Shown here: one piece after another, positions 1 through 8,522 of the stretch
How the letters are laid out: each line of letters begins with the position of its first letter
Position numbering within the stretch: the first letter of the stretch is position 1
From: Phenylobacterium aquaticum
Lineage (GTDB): Bacteria; Pseudomonadota; Alphaproteobacteria; Caulobacterales; Caulobacteraceae
Direction of reading: 5' to 3'
NCBI GenBank assembly: GCA_947378305.1
Contig: CANCJJ010000001.1
Location: 248,001 to 312,000, forward strand
Length of the DNA stretch: 64,000 nucleotides
The notes under the pieces: generated by a model
The model's database searches: none
What the model saw: the letters and a program-made list of their open reading frames with translations, nothing else
What the model was told of the DNA's origin: nothing
Translations under genes and position numbers: made by a program

Positions 1-1381
1 CCGCCTCCAAGAGGGCGGTCAGGTTTCGCAGGGCGCTTACCGCCTGATCCGCAAACCGCTTGACCTGGCTCAGGGGCGAGAGTTCCCGCAGCATCCAGCG
101 CCGGACAACCGGGTCGGCCGCCGCCCAGATATCCAGGTCGGGCGAGATATGCCGCGCCACGCCCTCCGCCGTCATCATGGTCTTTTGCAAGAGGACCAGT
201 TCAGGGCGAAGCTTCATGTCGAACAGGGCGGTGATCTCGAAGAGCTGGATCAAAACACGGCTCATGGACACGTCCTGGGCCGAGCGCCCGAAAACAGGTT
301 CGCCGACGGCCCTCAGGGCCTGGGCGAAGATCGCCGAATCGTGGTGGCTCGGAACATAGCCTGCATCGAAATGCACCCGGGCGACCCGTGCATAGTCGCG
401 CTCCAGAAAGCCCCAGAGGATCTCGGCCAGATAGCGGCGACCCTCAGGGTTCAACCGGCCAATAATTCCAAAATCCACCGCCTCGATCTGGGCCGGGGCG
501 GAGACGAAGAGATTGCCCTCATGCAGGTCTGCGTGAAACACGCCATGGTCCAGGGCCTGGGCCAGAAAGGCCTGGATCAGCCGCCCGGCCAGGGCAGGTC
601 GGTCAAGTCCGGGTTGGGCCAGGGCCGCCGGGTCTGAGAGGGCCATGCCCCGCGCCCATTCCAGGGTCAGGACCCGCTTGCCGACCCCCTCCCAGATAAT
701 CTTCGGGGCCGACATATAGCCATCGCGGGCCATGACCTCGCCAAGCTCGTCCCCGCCTGCGGCTTCCAGCCGAAGGTCGAGTTCCAGTTCTGTTGCCGCA
801 ATGACGGTTTCCACCAGGGCTAGCGGCTCCAGCCTCCGGGCCAGGGGCAGCAGGGTCTCGGCCAGGCGACCCGCCAGACGCAGAACCTCGGAATCCCGCG
901 CAACCTGGGCCTCAACCCCGGGCCGCAGAATCTTGACCGCAACCCGGCGCCCATCCCGCAAAACGGCCGAATGCGCCTGGGCCAGGGATGCCGCCGCGAC
1001 AGGCGGACCAAACTCCTGAAAGAGGGCTTCCAGGGGTCGGCCCAGGGAGTGCTCCACAGCGTGGCGCGCCTGATCCATGGGAAAGGGGGCCAGCTGGTCC
1101 TTGAGGCGGGCAAGGTCCTGGGCAAAGGCCAGACCGAATATGTCCGCGCGGGTGGACAAAAGCTGACCAAACTTGATGGCAATCGGCCCCAGGGTCTCCA
1201 GGGCCCGCGCCAGTCTCTCACCCGGCCGGCCTGACCGGGGGCCAGGACCCGTGAGGCCCCGCAGGACGCGGGCAAATAGCCGCAGGGCGGGGGGAAAGGT
1301 GGCCTCCAGCTCGCGGGGCAGGAGCGCATCCTGTCGCGCCAGCCGCCAGCCGACCCCGATCAGCCTGAACCCGGCTCCCAC
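1..1381 (-). CDS. ubiB: UbiB-type ubiquinone biosynthesis kinase-like protein, partial (3' end beyond left edge)
   Basis: UbiB (ABC1/ADCK family) is an atypical membrane-associated kinase/ATPase needed for ubiquinone synthesis. The reading frame is open from the left edge to a GTG at 1381, giving 460 residues with the C-terminus missing. Visible family motifs are KFGQ (about residues 70-73, the KxGQ signature), an alanine-rich loop ASLAQAHSA, the VKI lysine, HADLHEGN (catalytic loop) and VDFG (DFG equivalent). The GTG lies three bases after the ubiE stop, so the two genes are probably one transcript (ubiE first). A frame without an ATG start and cut by the window edge is easy to miss; I read it from the minus strand. 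The exact start is the least certain part. Confidence 0.9.
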   Translation of the reverse strand, partial: MGAGFRLIGVGWRLARQDALLPRELEATFPPALRLFARVLRGLTGPGPRSGRPGERLARALETLGPIAIKFGQLLSTRADIFGLAFAQDLARLKDQLAPFPMDQARHAVEHSLGRPLEALFQEFGPPVAAASLAQAHSAVLRDGRRVAVKILRPGVEAQVARDSEVLRLAGRLAETLLPLARRLEPLALVETVIAATELELDLRLEAAGGDELGEVMARDGYMSAPKIIWEGVGKRVLTLEWARGMALSDPAALAQPGLDRPALAGRLIQAFLAQALDHGVFHADLHEGNLFVSAPAQIEAVDFGIIGRLNPEGRRYLAEILWGFLERDYARVARVHFDAGYVPSHHDSAIFAQALRAVGEPVFGRSAQDVSMSRVLIQLFEITALFDMKLRPELVLLQKTMMTAEGVARHISPDLDIWAAADPVVRRWMLRELSPLSQVKRFADQAVSALRNLTALLEA

Positions 1382-1384
1382 GAC

Positions 1385-2146
1385 CTAGCTGGCCCAGCCG
1401 TGGTGCAGGGCGGCAACGCCACCGGTGAAATTCGTATAGCCGGCCCGCTGGAAACCGGCCTCGCGGATCATGGTCGCAAAGGTCTCCTGGTCCGGGAACC
1501 GGCGAATGCTCTCCACCAGATACTGATAAGACGCCCTATCCCCGGCGACATGCTCCCCAATCGCCGGAATGACCTTGAAGGAATAGGCGTCATAGGCCTG
1601 GCGGAAGGCTGGAGCCACAGGCCTGGAAAACTCCAGACAGAGGAAGCGTCCGCCCGGCTTGAGCACGCGACGTGCCTCGACCAGGGCCGCCGGAATATCC
1701 GTAACATTTCGGATTCCGAAGGAAATCACATAGGCATCGGCACAAGCATCCGGCAGGGGCAATCTCTGGGCATCGCCGACGCCCCAGGCCATTTCGGGTT
1801 CGCCGCCCTTGGTCCGCCCGGCAGCGATCATTTCTGCATTATAGTCCAGAACCAGAATCCGGGCATCCGGCCCGCCCCGACGGTCCTGTGCCCTCCGGGC
1901 CAGACGGGAAAAGCGTCGGGCCATATCTCCGGTCCCCCCGGCGCAGTCGATAATCGTCTCCCCGGGCTGGGGATTGAGCCGGGCGGCGACGGCATCTTTC
2001 CAGAGCCTGTGAACCCCCACACTCATCAGGTCATTCATCAAATCATAGCGGCTCGCCACGCGGTCAAAGACACCGCGCACAAGGCGGGGCTTCTCGGCGG
2101 GATCGACATCACGGAATCCAAAGGTCGCAGGCATGGACTGGGTCAT
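1385..2146 (-). CDS. ubiE: Demethylmenaquinone/2-methoxy-6-polyprenyl-1,4-benzoquinol C-methyltransferase UbiE
   Basis: SAM-dependent C-methyltransferase of ubiquinone (and, where present, menaquinone) synthesis. 253 residues from the ATG at 2146 ([14 protein letters not shown]); the longer frame upstream runs into divergent mutM and is not native. UbiE/COQ5 hallmarks are the [19 protein letters not shown] stretch near the N-terminus, the SAM-binding motif [10 protein letters not shown] and the [10 protein letters not shown] motif. It is followed after 3 bp by ubiB in the usual ubiE-ubiB arrangement and is divergent from mutM across a 61-bp gap that must hold both promoters. Confidence 0.95.
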   Translation of the reverse strand: MTQSMPATFGFRDVDPAEKPRLVRGVFDRVASRYDLMNDLMSVGVHRLWKDAVAARLNPQPGETIIDCAGGTGDMARRFSRLARRAQDRRGGPDARILVLDYNAEMIAAGRTKGGEPEMAWGVGDAQRLPLPDACADAYVISFGIRNVTDIPAALVEARRVLKPGGRFLCLEFSRPVAPAFRQAYDAYSFKVIPAIGEHVAGDRASYQYLVESIRRFPDQETFATMIREAGFQRAGYTNFTGGVAALHHGWAS

Positions 2147-2207
2147 AGCGTGGGACCGCGTTTCGCGCCACCATTGCCTCACCTTCCGCTTCATGCGAGG
2201 CAGACCC

Positions 2208-3071
2208 ATGCCTGAATTGCCCGAAGTTGAGACGGTCCGCCGGGGCCTGGCCCCCGTGCTTGAGGGCCAGAGGCTCTCCCGGGCCGAAGCGCGGCGACCT
2301 GACCTTCGCTTCCCCTTCCCGGAGGGGTTCGGCCAGCGCCTGACCGGAGCCCGCATTCTTCACCTCAAGCGCCGGGCGAAATACCTGCTGGCCGAACTGG
2401 ACCGGGGCGAAACCCTGGTCATGCATCTGGGCATGAGTGGCCGCTTCGAAATCGCTCGCGGGGCCGACGAGGTCAGGCCCGGAGCCTTTCATTACGCCGC
2501 GGATCCGGACCCGCGCCATGCCCATGTCATTTTCGAAACCGAGGCGGGTGGCCGCGTCACCTATTATGATCCCCGCCGCTTTGGGTACATGGATCTGATC
2601 CCCACGGCGACACTGGCCAACCATGCCTGGTTTGCCCGCATGGGCCCCGAGCCCCTGTCGGAGGACTTCGATACAGACCGGCTGGTGTCATGTTTCGCGG
2701 GCCGGAAGCAGGGGCCCAAGACCCTCTTGCTCGACCAGAGGGTCGTTGCCGGTCTGGGTAATATCTATGTCTGTGAAGCCCTGAACCGGGCCAGGATCTC
2801 GCCCCTGCAGCCTGCGGGCGACATATCCCGGGCCCGGCTTGAGACCCTGTCGGAGGAGGTCCGGTCGGTTCTTGAGGAGGCCATTGCCGCCGGGGGCTCA
2901 ACCCTGAAGGACTATGCCGGGGCGGACGGGGCCCTGGGCTATTTTCAACACCGCTTCCGGGCCTATGGCCGGGAGGGGGAGGCTTGCACCAATCCAGGCT
3001 GCAAGGGTCAAATCAGCCGAACCGTTCAGGGGGGGCGATCCACCTTCTATTGCGAGGTCTGTCAGACATGA
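2208..3071 (+). CDS. mutM: Formamidopyrimidine-DNA glycosylase (Fpg/MutM)
   Basis: Base-excision repair glycosylase/AP lyase removing 8-oxoguanine and formamidopyrimidines. 287 residues. The mature N-terminus PELPEVE carries the catalytic proline and glutamate, which fixes the start at 2208. The C-terminal zinc finger is visible with a C-x4-C-x16-C-x2-C spacing (CTNPGC...CEVC) instead of the more usual C-x2-C first pair. Its TGA overlaps the ATG of the next gene (ATGA), so the two are probably translationally coupled. Confidence 0.96.
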   Translation: MPELPEVETVRRGLAPVLEGQRLSRAEARRPDLRFPFPEGFGQRLTGARILHLKRRAKYLLAELDRGETLVMHLGMSGRFEIARGADEVRPGAFHYAADPDPRHAHVIFETEAGGRVTYYDPRRFGYMDLIPTATLANHAWFARMGPEPLSEDFDTDRLVSCFAGRKQGPKTLLLDQRVVAGLGNIYVCEALNRARISPLQPAGDISRARLETLSEEVRSVLEEAIAAGGSTLKDYAGADGALGYFQHRFRAYGREGEACTNPGCKGQISRTVQGGRSTFYCEVCQT

Positions 3072-3958
3072 CCCTGAATCCCGCCAAGCCCGACCTCCGG
3101 CACATGGCCGCCCTGCTGGTGGTTCTGGTCTCGACTCTCGCGACAGAGGCCTGGGCACGCCCGCCCCTATGGATTGTCCGGGACCGGGACTCCGAAATCG
3201 TGCTGTTCGGCTCCGTGCATGTTCTGCCACCCCGGCTTGACTGGCGGCCCCCCCGGCTGGACCGCGCCATTCGCCGGGCAGATGACCTTTGGTTCGAGCT
3301 GCAACCAGGGCCGGGGACGGAAAATGAGGCCCGCCAGCTGGCACAGTCGCAGAGCCGGCTTCCGCCTGGCCAATCCCTGTCTCAGCTATTGTCGGAGGCA
3401 GGTCGATCGCGTCTGGCCCAGATTTGTCAGACCTATCACATCGATCCTGACCTGCTGGCACCTCTGGCGCCCTGGTATGCCGAGGTGGCCCTGGGGGGCA
3501 TTCAGTATCGCGCTTCGGGGGCCGATCTGAGCCTCGGAGTGGAGGGCGCACTCGCCGCCGGTGCCCCGACAAGTGTCCACCAACGGGCCTTCGAGACCCC
3601 CAAAGAACAAATCGACATGTTCGCGAATGCCCCCATGGGCGACCAACTCGCCTCACTGGAAATGAGCCTCCAGGACATGGTCGAGAACCCGGATGCCTAT
3701 CATGACCTTATTGATGTCTGGATGCGGGGCGATGTTGCAGCCCTGGATCGCGAGGCCCTGGCCCCCCTGCGAACCGCCCTGCCCGGGCTTTATGGCCGGC
3801 TGGTAAGCGCCCGAAACGCGGCCTGGACCCGGACTCTGGATGCCCGGCTCAAGGGGCATGGCCATACGGTTGTGATTGTGGGAATCGGCCACCTTATTGG
3901 CCCCGACGGAGTCCCGGCACGCCTGCGGGCGCTTGGCTATTCGGTCGAGGGGCCGTAA
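3068..3958 (+). CDS. TraB/GumN family protein, exported
   Basis: 296 residues starting at the ATG that overlaps the mutM stop. An N-terminal hydrophobic segment (about residues 13-28, ending ...TEAWA) looks like a signal peptide, so the product is probably periplasmic. The TraB/GumN (TIKI-like) pattern is present: GSVHVLP near the start of the mature protein, a WFEL motif, and near the C-terminus [13 protein letters not shown] followed by RALGYSV. The conserved histidines and glutamate fit the metal-dependent hydrolase-like fold proposed for the family. The biological role in bacteria is not established; coupling to mutM is positional only. Confidence 0.85.
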   Translation: MTLNPAKPDLRHMAALLVVLVSTLATEAWARPPLWIVRDRDSEIVLFGSVHVLPPRLDWRPPRLDRAIRRADDLWFELQPGPGTENEARQLAQSQSRLPPGQSLSQLLSEAGRSRLAQICQTYHIDPDLLAPLAPWYAEVALGGIQYRASGADLSLGVEGALAAGAPTSVHQRAFETPKEQIDMFANAPMGDQLASLEMSLQDMVENPDAYHDLIDVWMRGDVAALDREALAPLRTALPGLYGRLVSARNAAWTRTLDARLKGHGHTVVIVGIGHLIGPDGVPARLRALGYSVEGP

Positions 3959-3989
3959 ATCTGAAGGCCAAACCTTTCGGAGCCCGCCC

Positions 3990-4766
3990 GTGACCTATGA
4001 AACCCTGATCGTCGAAGCCCACGATGCCGTGTGCCTTGTTAGACTAAACCGACCCGATGCCCTCAATGCCTTGAATTCCACCCTGCTGGCTGAGCTGGCG
4101 CGTGTCCTGGATACCGCCGAGGCGGATGACGGGGTTCGCTGTCTGGTTCTGACAGGATCTGAGCGGGCCTTTGCCGCGGGGGCGGATATCAAGGAAATGT
4201 CCGACAAGACCTATGCCCAGATGTTCGCCGCCGACTTTTTCGGCCCGGTTGCCCGGCGCTTGGAACAGTTTCGCAAGCCGATCATTGCCGCGGTCGCGGG
4301 CTATGCCCTGGGCGGAGGGTGCGAGCTGGCCATGTTGTGCGATTTTATCATCGCTGCCGAGACAGCGCGCTTTGGCCAGCCGGAAATCAATCTGGGAGTC
4401 ATGCCCGGCATAGGCGGGACCCAGAGGCTGACGCGGTTTGTCGGCAAGTCCAAGGCCATGGACATGATCCTGACCGCCCGGATGATGGATGCCGCTGAGG
4501 CTGAGCGGTCTGGCCTGGTCTCCCGGGTCGTGCCCGCCGACCAGTTGATCAGCGAAGCCCTGACCGCCGCAGGCAAGATCGCGGCCCAGTCACCGCTCGC
4601 CGTCATGATGAGCAAAGAGCTGGTGGAAGCGGCCTATGAGACGACCCTGTCAGCGGGTGTCGCCATGGAACGACGCCTGTTTCACTCCCTCTTTGCCTTT
4701 GACGACCAGAAGGAAGGCATGAGTGCCTTTATTGAAAAGCGGAAACCGGCCTTTCGCGGCAGCTGA
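3990..4766 (+). CDS. Enoyl-CoA hydratase (crotonase superfamily)
   Basis: 258-residue crotonase-fold protein that probably hydrates 2-enoyl-CoA in fatty-acid or amino-acid degradation. The oxyanion-hole segments [11 protein letters not shown] and [15 protein letters not shown] are typical, and both catalytic glutamates of true hydratases are present: the E in GGGCELAM and the E in FGQPEINLG. The start is a GTG at 3990 ([12 protein letters not shown]); the upstream extension of the frame runs back into the preceding gene. Convincing as an enoyl-CoA hydratase; exact acyl specificity cannot be read from sequence. Confidence 0.93.
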   Translation: MTYETLIVEAHDAVCLVRLNRPDALNALNSTLLAELARVLDTAEADDGVRCLVLTGSERAFAAGADIKEMSDKTYAQMFAADFFGPVARRLEQFRKPIIAAVAGYALGGGCELAMLCDFIIAAETARFGQPEINLGVMPGIGGTQRLTRFVGKSKAMDMILTARMMDAAEAERSGLVSRVVPADQLISEALTAAGKIAAQSPLAVMMSKELVEAAYETTLSAGVAMERRLFHSLFAFDDQKEGMSAFIEKRKPAFRGS

Positions 4767-4781
4767 ATCGGCGGAGTCGCA

Positions 4782-4810
4782 TTGACCCGCCCGATCCCTT
4801 ACCGTATACC
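4782..4810 (+). promoter_or_regulatory. Predicted housekeeping promoter of rpsT
   Basis: TTGACC (4782-4787), 17-bp spacer, TATACC (4805-4810): a good sigma-70-type match 66 bp upstream of rpsT. Two GANTC sites (4765-4769, 4774-4778) lie just upstream of the -35 box. Confidence 0.6.
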
Positions 4811-4875
4811 CGCGCCTCCAATTTACCCGCCTGCCCGATCAAGGGTGAGCGGCACGCTGTTTTGAGAGCTATATC

Positions 4876-5145
4876 ATGGCCAATAACCCCGGCGCCAAGA
4901 AAGCGGTCCGCAAGATCGCCCGTCGCACCGAAGTCAACAAGGCGCGCCGTTCGCGGGTCCGCACCTATCTGCGCAAGTTCGAAGAGGCCCTGGCCTCGGG
5001 TGACGCTGCGGTCGCGAAGACGGCCTTTGTCGAGGCGCAGTCGGAACTGATGCGCGCCGTCACCAAGGGTGTCGTGCACAAGAATACCGGCTCGCGGAAA
5101 GTCTCCCGCCTGGCCGCCCAACTCAAGAAGCTCGCCGTCGCTTAA
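4876..5145 (+). CDS. rpsT: 30S ribosomal protein S20
   Basis: 89 residues, basic, helical: [17 protein letters not shown] followed by [19 protein letters not shown] and the C-terminal [19 protein letters not shown], the standard S20 signature. Binds 16S rRNA early in 30S assembly. It stands alone between an enoyl-CoA hydratase gene and dnaA, with its own predicted promoter, as in Caulobacter-type genomes where rpsT precedes dnaA. Confidence 0.98.
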   Translation: MANNPGAKKAVRKIARRTEVNKARRSRVRTYLRKFEEALASGDAAVAKTAFVEAQSELMRAVTKGVVHKNTGSRKVSRLAAQLKKLAVA

Positions 5146-5329
5146 AGTTGACGGCCGTGTTTGAGCTCCACGCTCAAATACTTGCGCGATTTATTGAAAA
5201 TAATATCGTTATTTCAGGCACTTGGCCTGACGGCGGCCCTCGGGCCGCCCCGCCCTGGGGGCAAAAATTCCTAAAATTTAGTCCTGTCACGGAATTTTTC
5301 GGAAAGATTCCTGAGCCCCGTTATGGGTC

Positions 5330-5344
5330 TTAACGAGTCAATAA
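5330..5344 (+). promoter_or_regulatory. CtrA-like site (one mismatch) overlapping a GANTC site upstream of dnaA
   Basis: TTAA-CGAGTCA-ATAA matches the TTAA-N7-TTAA CtrA consensus except for one base. The spacer contains GAGTC (5335-5339), a CcrM-type methylation target. About 230 bp upstream of the dnaA start. Confidence 0.4.
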
Positions 5345-5456
5345 AAATATCCGTTCGCGAAGCAAAGAATCAGCGTTGACCGGGCTGTGACGGGCAGTAG
5401 TGTTGGCCTCGTTAGAGTGACTTTTTCATTTTAGTGCGCATGAGAAATCAGCAGGA

Positions 5457-5492
5457 GGCGGAATCCGCCCGCTTCCCGCCGTGGATTTTTTT
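5457..5492 (+). terminator. Terminator/attenuator-like hairpin in the dnaA leader
   Basis: GGCGG/CCGCC stem with a 3-nt loop (5457-5469), then a short spacer and seven T's (5486-5492), about 80 bp before the dnaA start. The stem is short and the T-run is displaced by 16 bases, so it is not a canonical terminator; it may be leader structure. It includes a GANTC site (5461-5465). Confidence 0.3.
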
Positions 5493-5572
5493 GGCCTGAA
5501 TGTTGGGGTGGCTCGAGGCGCAGGGCGGGGGCCCTGGCGTCGCAAATTCGAGATGTTCAGGAAGTTTGGGAA

Positions 5573-6991
5573 ATGACGGTTGCGGTAGTGGCAGAGAGCT
5601 TGGCGGATCAGACATCGGGAGATGTCTGGACCAAGACCTGCCTGGCCTTGCGGCGCGAACTGGGCGAGGCCACCTTTGGGTCGTGGCTCGGACAAGCGGC
5701 CCTTCGCCAATCGGGTGAGGACGTCTGCCTGGTTGCCGCAACAGGCGTCGCCCGGGACTGGATTCGTCGTCATGCCTGGAGCCGTATTGGCGAGCTTTGG
5801 GCGCAAAATGATCCCAAGGGCCGGAACCTCAATCTGAAATCCCGAATGGAGTTTGAATCCCAGTCCGAGCTGGACACGGCCATGGCCGTCAAGGCGGTCG
5901 CCCGGGTTGAGGTCGCGGTCGAGGCTCCCCCGGCGACGGAACGGACCGGTCGCCAACTGGGTCTTCAGGAAAGGTTCCAGTTCGATACCTTTGTCGCAGG
6001 TCCCTCCAATGAATTTGCCTTTGCCGTCGCCCGCCGCGTGGCGAACTGGGCGGATGGCCATTTCAATCCCGTCTTGTTCCACGGTCCCTATGGCTTCGGA
6101 AAGACCCACCTGCTCAACGCTATTGCCTGGCAGGCCATGCAGAGCGCGCCCGACAAGCGCGTGGTCTATCTCACGGCCGAGCGCTTTACCTCGACCTTCG
6201 TTAAGGCCGTACAGGACCGTCAGACCTCCGCCTTCAAGGCTGAACTGCGCAATGCCGATCTCCTGCTGATTGATGACGTGCAATTCGTGGCGGGCAAGCA
6301 GTCCACCCAGGAAGAGCTCTTCCATACCCTGATTTCCCTGATCGAGGATGGCCGTCGGGTCGTCATGACCTCGGACCGGTCCCCGGCGGACCTTTCGGAG
6401 ATGGACGCCCGGCTTCGCTCCCACCTTCAGTCGGGTCTGGTTTGCGGGGTTGAGCCCGCCGACAGGGTGCTGAGACTTGGAATTATCGAACGCAAGCTCG
6501 CAGTCCTGGCCGGAGCGGGTGGATTTGTGCCGTCGGCGCGACCTGAAGTGCTTCAGTTCCTGGCGGATCGTTTTACGGACTCTGTCCGGGAGTTGGAGGG
6601 TGCCCTGAACACGCTGGTTGCACGGGTCGGGGGCGAAATTGCCCGTCTGTCCCTGGACGAGGCTCAGGCCATTTTGCGTCCCCATCTGTCCTGCGTTGAA
6701 AAACGCGTCACCGTCGATCAGATCCAGAAGGCCGTGGCCGAACACTATGGTCTGAAACAGGCGGACATGATCTCCGAGCGCCGCGCCCGGGTCGTTGCCC
6801 GGCCCCGTCAGGCCGCCATGTGGATTGCCAAACAGATCACCACGCGCTCCCTGCCCGATATTGGCCGTCGTTTTGGCGGTCGGGACCACACCACGGTTTT
6901 GCATGCTGTGCGCCGGATCGAAGCCCTCAAGGGCGAAGACGCAAGTCTGGCGCGGGATCTCGACATTTTGCTGCGCAAGCTCCGGGGCTGA
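5573..6991 (+). CDS. dnaA: Chromosomal replication initiator protein DnaA
   Basis: AAA+ initiator that binds DnaA boxes and melts the origin. 472 residues. Domain I (about 15-95) begins WTKTCLALRRELGEATFGSWL; the AAA+ domain has Walker A GPYGFGKTHLLNAI, Walker B LLLIDDVQF, sensor 1 VVMTSDRSP and the sensor 2 arginine in VRELEGAL; domain IV has the DNA-binding signature GGRDHTTVLHAVRRIE near the C-terminus. An AGGAAG ribosome-binding site lies about 8 bp before the ATG. The gene lies about 22 kb from the predicted origin and is transcribed toward it. A long antisense frame opposite dnaA is a shadow. Confidence 0.99.
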   Translation: MTVAVVAESLADQTSGDVWTKTCLALRRELGEATFGSWLGQAALRQSGEDVCLVAATGVARDWIRRHAWSRIGELWAQNDPKGRNLNLKSRMEFESQSELDTAMAVKAVARVEVAVEAPPATERTGRQLGLQERFQFDTFVAGPSNEFAFAVARRVANWADGHFNPVLFHGPYGFGKTHLLNAIAWQAMQSAPDKRVVYLTAERFTSTFVKAVQDRQTSAFKAELRNADLLLIDDVQFVAGKQSTQEELFHTLISLIEDGRRVVMTSDRSPADLSEMDARLRSHLQSGLVCGVEPADRVLRLGIIERKLAVLAGAGGFVPSARPEVLQFLADRFTDSVRELEGALNTLVARVGGEIARLSLDEAQAILRPHLSCVEKRVTVDQIQKAVAEHYGLKQADMISERRARVVARPRQAAMWIAKQITTRSLPDIGRRFGGRDHTTVLHAVRRIEALKGEDASLARDLDILLRKLRG

Positions 6992-7012
6992 CCCCGACCA
7001 AGGACTGTCATC

Positions 7013-7216
7013 ATGACGCCCCCCCCGCTCGCGAGCCTGACCCAAAGCCTCGACCCCCGGCTCCTCGAGATCCTGATTTGTCCCGTCAGCCACGGTCCGC
7101 TTGAATATGATCCCGTGGCGGGTGAGTTGATCAGCCGCCAGGCCGGGCTGGCCTATCCGGTTCGTGACGGTGTCCCCATCATGTTGCCGGAAGATGCGCG
7201 GACGCTGACGGACTAA
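7013..7216 (+). CDS. Trm112 family small protein
   Basis: 67 residues. [18 protein letters not shown] and the C-terminal [18 protein letters not shown] are the Trm112/YcaR signature. Eukaryotic and archaeal Trm112 is an activating partner of methyltransferases; bacterial versions are mostly uncharacterised. The zinc-ligand pattern is reduced: only the Cys of ICPVS is seen. It starts 21 bp after dnaA with an AAGGA motif upstream, so it may be cotranscribed. Confidence 0.9.
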   Translation: MTPPPLASLTQSLDPRLLEILICPVSHGPLEYDPVAGELISRQAGLAYPVRDGVPIMLPEDARTLTD

Positions 7217-7223
7217 AGCCTGG

Positions 7224-8465
7224 TCAGAGGGTCTTGCCGGTCAGGAGTTTCGGCAGGTCGCCCAGGGCTCCACCGGCCTCCTGCATGAAGAGCTTCCGCG
7301 CGGGGGCCAGCCGGTTGACCACCGCCATGCCCAGGCCCCGGGCCAGGCGTACAGCGGGGTGATTGTTGGAAAACAGTCGCACAAAGACATCGGTCGCCAC
7401 CGCCAGCATGACATTGTCGAAATTGCGCCAGCGCGCATATCGATCAAGCACTGTTTCCGACCCAATATCCTCGCCGAGCCGGGCCGCCTCGATCAGAACC
7501 TCAGCCAGGGCGGCACCATCCTTCAACCCCAGATTTAGGCCCTGACCCGCAATCGGGTGGACCCCATGGGCCGCATCCCCCAGGAGGGCAATGCGCGGAC
7601 CGGTCAGCCGCTCGGCCAGTTGCAGGGACAGGGGATAGGTAAAGACCGGGCCTTCAACCTGGATTTGACCGAGAAAATCGCCAAACCGGCGACGAAGATG
7701 GGCGTGAAAGATTTCCGGGCGGCTCGTCTTCAAGGCCAGGGCCCGGTCGGTCGCCTCGGTCCAGACCAGGCTGGCGCGGTCATCGGTCAGGGGCAGGATG
7801 GCAAAGGGTCCGGATGGCAGGAAATATTCATGGGCAACCCCGCCATGGGGCCGCTCAAGCCGCACAGTGACCACCACCGCAGACTGGTCATAGCCCCAGC
7901 TGGTCTGATGGATTCCAGCCGCCTTGCCCACGATACTTCCGCGACCTTCAGCCCCAACCACAAGCGGGGCTCGCAGGCAGCGACCATCGGCAAGTCGGAC
8001 CTCGGCCGCTTCGGGCTCAAACTGAACCCCTACCACCTGGGCAGGCGCCAGGACCTCAATGCCCGCGCGGGAAATCGCGGCAGCCAGGGCGGCCCGGGCC
8101 CTGCGGTTTTCCAACATGTATCCCAGGGGTTCGCCCTCGGATCGCGCGGCAATTTCTGACGATTCAAACCGCAGGAAAAAGGGGGTGGGGCCCGACGTCG
8201 CTGCCCCTGGCGGCTTTCCGTCCGTGACCAGGATCTCCTCGATCCTTTGGGCAAAGGGCTCAATGTCGGCCGCCAGCCCCAGGGCCCGCCACTGGCGGAA
8301 GCCGGCAAAGGCAATGGCCGAGGCGCGGCCGTCATATTCGGGGGCCAGCTGGGCGTCAAAAACAACCGGATCAATCAGAATGGGGGTGAGCCCGCCCTGC
8401 TTCAGGGACAGGGCCAGGGTTGCCCCTGAAATCCCTGCCCCGGCAATAATGACATCCGCATCCAT
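7224..8465 (-). CDS. UbiH/UbiF/VisC-type FAD-dependent ubiquinone hydroxylase
   Basis: 413-residue flavin monooxygenase that probably hydroxylates the ubiquinone ring. N-terminal ADVIIAGAGISGATLAL is the FAD Rossmann motif, the middle GAEGRGSIV is the DG-type motif (here EG), and GDAAHGVHPIAGQGLNLGLKD is the second FAD motif of the UbiH/COQ6 family. Alphaproteobacteria often use UbiL/UbiM-like members for several positions, so which ring carbon is oxidised cannot be said. Convergent with the Trm112 gene (8 bp apart) and followed upstream by fabI on the same strand. Confidence 0.9.
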   Translation of the reverse strand: MDADVIIAGAGISGATLALSLKQGGLTPILIDPVVFDAQLAPEYDGRASAIAFAGFRQWRALGLAADIEPFAQRIEEILVTDGKPPGAATSGPTPFFLRFESSEIAARSEGEPLGYMLENRRARAALAAAISRAGIEVLAPAQVVGVQFEPEAAEVRLADGRCLRAPLVVGAEGRGSIVGKAAGIHQTSWGYDQSAVVVTVRLERPHGGVAHEYFLPSGPFAILPLTDDRASLVWTEATDRALALKTSRPEIFHAHLRRRFGDFLGQIQVEGPVFTYPLSLQLAERLTGPRIALLGDAAHGVHPIAGQGLNLGLKDGAALAEVLIEAARLGEDIGSETVLDRYARWRNFDNVMLAVATDVFVRLFSNNHPAVRLARGLGMAVVNRLAPARKLFMQEAGGALGDLPKLLTGKTL

Positions 8466-8522
8466 GGTCGAGATATGCCGCCGACTGTCCGGGTTCGTCC
8501 AGCCTTTTAGCGCAAGGGGCTC

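Larger units (their letters stand above)
5146..5572 (+). promoter_or_regulatory. rpsT-dnaA intergenic region: dnaA promoter and long structured leader
   Basis: 427 bp without a convincing protein gene. It contains: a 7-bp hairpin TTTGAGC/GCTCAAA (5160-5178) just after rpsT; a GC hairpin GGCGGCCC/GGGCCGCC (5232-5249); a perfect 9-bp inverted repeat AAAAATTCC/GGAATTTTT (5263-5299); four GANTC sites (5306, 5335, 5367, 5461); a CtrA-like site TTAA-N7-ATAA (5330-5344) with a GANTC in its spacer; a possible -35 TTGACC at 5375; and a small GC hairpin followed by seven T's (5457-5492). In C. crescentus dnaA, transcription depends on GANTC methylation and translation is controlled through its 5' leader; similar control here is inference. 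Confidence 0.65.

Noticed and set aside
530..546. CGTGAAACA half-site of parS inside ubiB
   Set aside because: Only one half matches; the other half diverges completely, and it lies far from the partition genes.
5426..7093. A 555-codon frame antisense to dnaA, and many similar long antisense frames (for example opposite rho, gpsA and ftsK)
   Set aside because: They are out-of-frame shadows of recognisable genes, a usual effect in GC-rich DNA; none shows a family motif.
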